In this document: piece after piece, positions 62,260 through 64,000 of the stretch
Numbering within the stretch: position 1 is the first letter of the stretch
How the letters are laid out: every line of letters begins with the position of its first letter
Assembly (NCBI GenBank): GCA_037954235.1
Contig: JBBMOA010000012.1
Location: 2,846,501 to 2,910,500 of the forward strand
DNA length: 64,000 nt
DNA from: Aulostomus chinensis
Taxonomy: Eukaryota > Chordata > Actinopteri > Syngnathiformes > Aulostomidae
Direction: 5' to 3'
Translations under genes and position numbers: made by a program
The notes under the pieces: generated by a model
Told to the model about the DNA's origin: nothing
The model's database searches: none
The model's input: only the letters and a program-made list of their open reading frames with translations

Positions 62260-63187
62260 GTACAGCATGTCCAGGTTTACCTGTTTGGCACAAACCTGGA
62301 TGAGGTTCAGTCCCTTTGAGAGTCAGTTTGCCTTGGGCGATGAACAGAACTGTTCAAGGTCATTTATTTTCTAACTGGAGCAAACATGCACTTGTCTCTT
62401 TTTCATTAAGACGGGGGGGGGGGAGGGGGGGCTAGAGAAACAGAAGGTTGTTGCTTCCAGGTAACGAAGCTGAACAAACTGATTCATTAGCGTGCAGCAA
62501 AAAAAAATTAAAGACCTGCAATGGGAGAGAAGCAAAATCTGACACTGATGCTCGTCCAAGTGTTTATCTGCTAGTTGATGCTGGAGAGCGTCTGTAACGG
62601 CGTGACTGGCAGCAGCTCTGAGTGACATCACAGTGACTTGTGGAGTCCTTGAGGGGCTGCAACACCAAACCTCCCCATGAGCACCGCTTTGCTCTGCAGT
62701 AAACGCATTGGTTGGTGCTGTGGCGCCGCTCACCGACTCAGAAGTACGTTTCACTTCCACTGAACGTCTTAAAATTGATGATCTGAAAGTTACGAGAGAA
62801 TAAAAAAGGTGTCAGTGGTTGTGGCGTCGCCCCCTCAACACATTCTAGAGTTCCACAAGTGGAGACTGACACCTTGTGGTTGTAGTGTGAAGTACATCTT
62901 CAGGTGCTGGTGAGAAGAAACTGAACAACCGTCCAGCTCCCACACTTCTATCAGCTGGATTTTTATGAATCTTCTTTCTTAAAAACCATGAACGTATCCC
63001 TTTAAGTAAGAATTGAATATTCAAGTCACAACTAGAACCAAGGGTTGTTTTTACTCCCAAATCCTCTGCAGGAAGTGCTCAGGACTCAGTCACAGCTCCG
63101 GAGGGATGTTGCTGGCTTGAGGGAGTTAAAAAGAGCCATCAACCTGACCTAGAAACTATCTGACGGCTCATTGGCTTCTGCTCCTGG

Positions 63188-63201
63188 CCACCAGGTGGCG
63201 C
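63188..63201 (+). promoter_or_regulatory. CTCF-like motif downstream of TFPI exon 5
   Basis: CCACCAGGTGGCGC, identical to 52905-52918 and in the same orientation. Confidence 0.35.
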
Positions 63202-63501
63202 TGCGAAAACAAATCAAAGTTGAGGATCGAAGCCACCCTGCGGGAGGCCCAGGTGACAACTCCCAGCGCCTCTAATCCATCAGGAGAAGTCGGCGAGCCG
63301 TCAGACAGAAGCTGATGAGAGCAGGCGATGCCTCCGGGGAGCGGATTCCCGCTCGTTAGACGCTCAGGACAGCTTCCCTCCACCTCCCCAGCCTGAAAAT
63401 CAAATGTTTCTTTTCAGCGATGAGATACAGAAGATTTAGTTTGGAATCCAAGCTCGCCATCACATGAAAGAATCACTCCTAAAACGTTTAATTTTACTAA
63501 A

Positions 63502-63539
63502 AGTAGTGGTAGTAGTAGTAGTAGTGGTAGTAGTGGTAG
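63502..63539. repeat. (GTA)n trinucleotide repeat
   Basis: About 12 GTA/GTG units. Val-rich frames over it are artefacts. Confidence 0.85.
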
Positions 63540-64000
63540 AAAATCAGATGAAGTACAGCAGCCGTAGGTCTTGGTTCTGTTGTTCACCGGCGCTGGTGAT
63601 GGACGCTCAGAGGTCTGTTCCTGATCGCCAGAAAAAAACAAAACAAAAGCGTGATAAAACTTTCAGTTGTCACATTTAAGCACTGAAAAGCCCAACATTT
63701 CTTCATTCCAGCCTGGCGGAGGTGAATATTCACCTCTTCATTTATTCACTCGCTCGTTCTTTTATTCATTTAAACCTTGAAAACCTCGCAGCTTTGGCTC
63801 ATCGGCAGTGATTTTCAGACGTAAAACTGAGGCGAAAACATCAGAAGGGAACAAACTTCCGAGGCCGTCGACTTGAATCGCCGCTTGTCAGTCTTGAGGA
63901 GGTTTCGTAGGTGATTCCATGTGTTTGATGCACAAAATCTTGCGCCACCGGACAAAACAACCTGTTTCAACATGTCAAAGCTCTGTCTGACCTTCGTGGA

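Larger units (their letters stand above)
62260..64000 (+). other. tfpi: TFPI intron 5 (start), no further exon found
   Basis: No Kunitz signature is present on the + strand to the end of the window. Contains a G-rich run near 62413-62429, a GTA trinucleotide array (63502-63539) and a CTCF-like word (63188). Confidence 0.5.

Noticed and set aside
1..64000. CRISPR arrays, operons, phage or plasmid features
   Set aside because: The minisatellites have no spacers, and genes are spliced with vertebrate signals; nothing suggests prokaryotic DNA.

Overview
The window is vertebrate nuclear DNA, almost certainly from a teleost fish. The evidence is spliced genes with GT-AG introns, long intergenic and intronic stretches, many (TG)n, (TA)n and poly-C/G microsatellites, and dispersed repeats of types common in fish. 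No prokaryotic, plasmid or phage organisation is visible.

Two genes can be supported. (1) The right half holds the 5' part of a tissue factor pathway inhibitor (TFPI) gene on the + strand: a signal-peptide exon (33656-33743), a Kunitz-1 exon (53051-53251), a Kunitz-2 exon (61158-61334) and two short linker exons (62008-62088, 62197-62259). All these introns are phase 1. Kunitz 1 has P1 Lys and Kunitz 2 has P1 Arg, the pattern expected of TFPI (factor VIIa, then factor Xa inhibition). The third Kunitz domain and the C-terminus are not in the window, so the gene runs off the right edge. (2) At 7463-8374 on the - strand is a 303-codon open reading frame for a highly charged coiled-coil protein. 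It has 21-residue tandem repeats, a poly-lysine run and a tryptophan-containing basic tail. A convincing poly(A) signal with a GU-rich downstream element follows it. Its function is not recognised.

Layout: 1-478, possible 3' untranslated end of an upstream + strand gene; 1706-3208, a TIR/hairpin-ended transposable element without coding capacity; 3209-7314, microsatellite-rich intergenic DNA; 7315-8880, the coiled-coil gene with its poly(A) and promoter regions; 8880-33480, intergenic DNA with SINE-like repeats (10777, 17991, 25681, 28048), a candidate MITE (11092-11542), a 39-bp hairpin relic (12561-12599), a degenerate tandem repeat (23620) and many homopolymer tracts; 33480-33655, GC-rich TFPI promoter/5'UTR; 33656-64000, TFPI.

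TFPI intron 1 (19.3 kb) carries a 25-copy, 43-bp minisatellite in which nearly every unit has an ETS-type GGAA core. Intron 2 carries a 16-bp E-box repeat and a 24-bp repeat. Four CTCF-like words are present, two of which bracket TFPI exons 2-5. I found no clear undescribed system. The most worthwhile leads are the coiled-coil gene, the intron-1 minisatellite, the possible intron-retention TFPI isoform and the hairpin-ended mobile elements.
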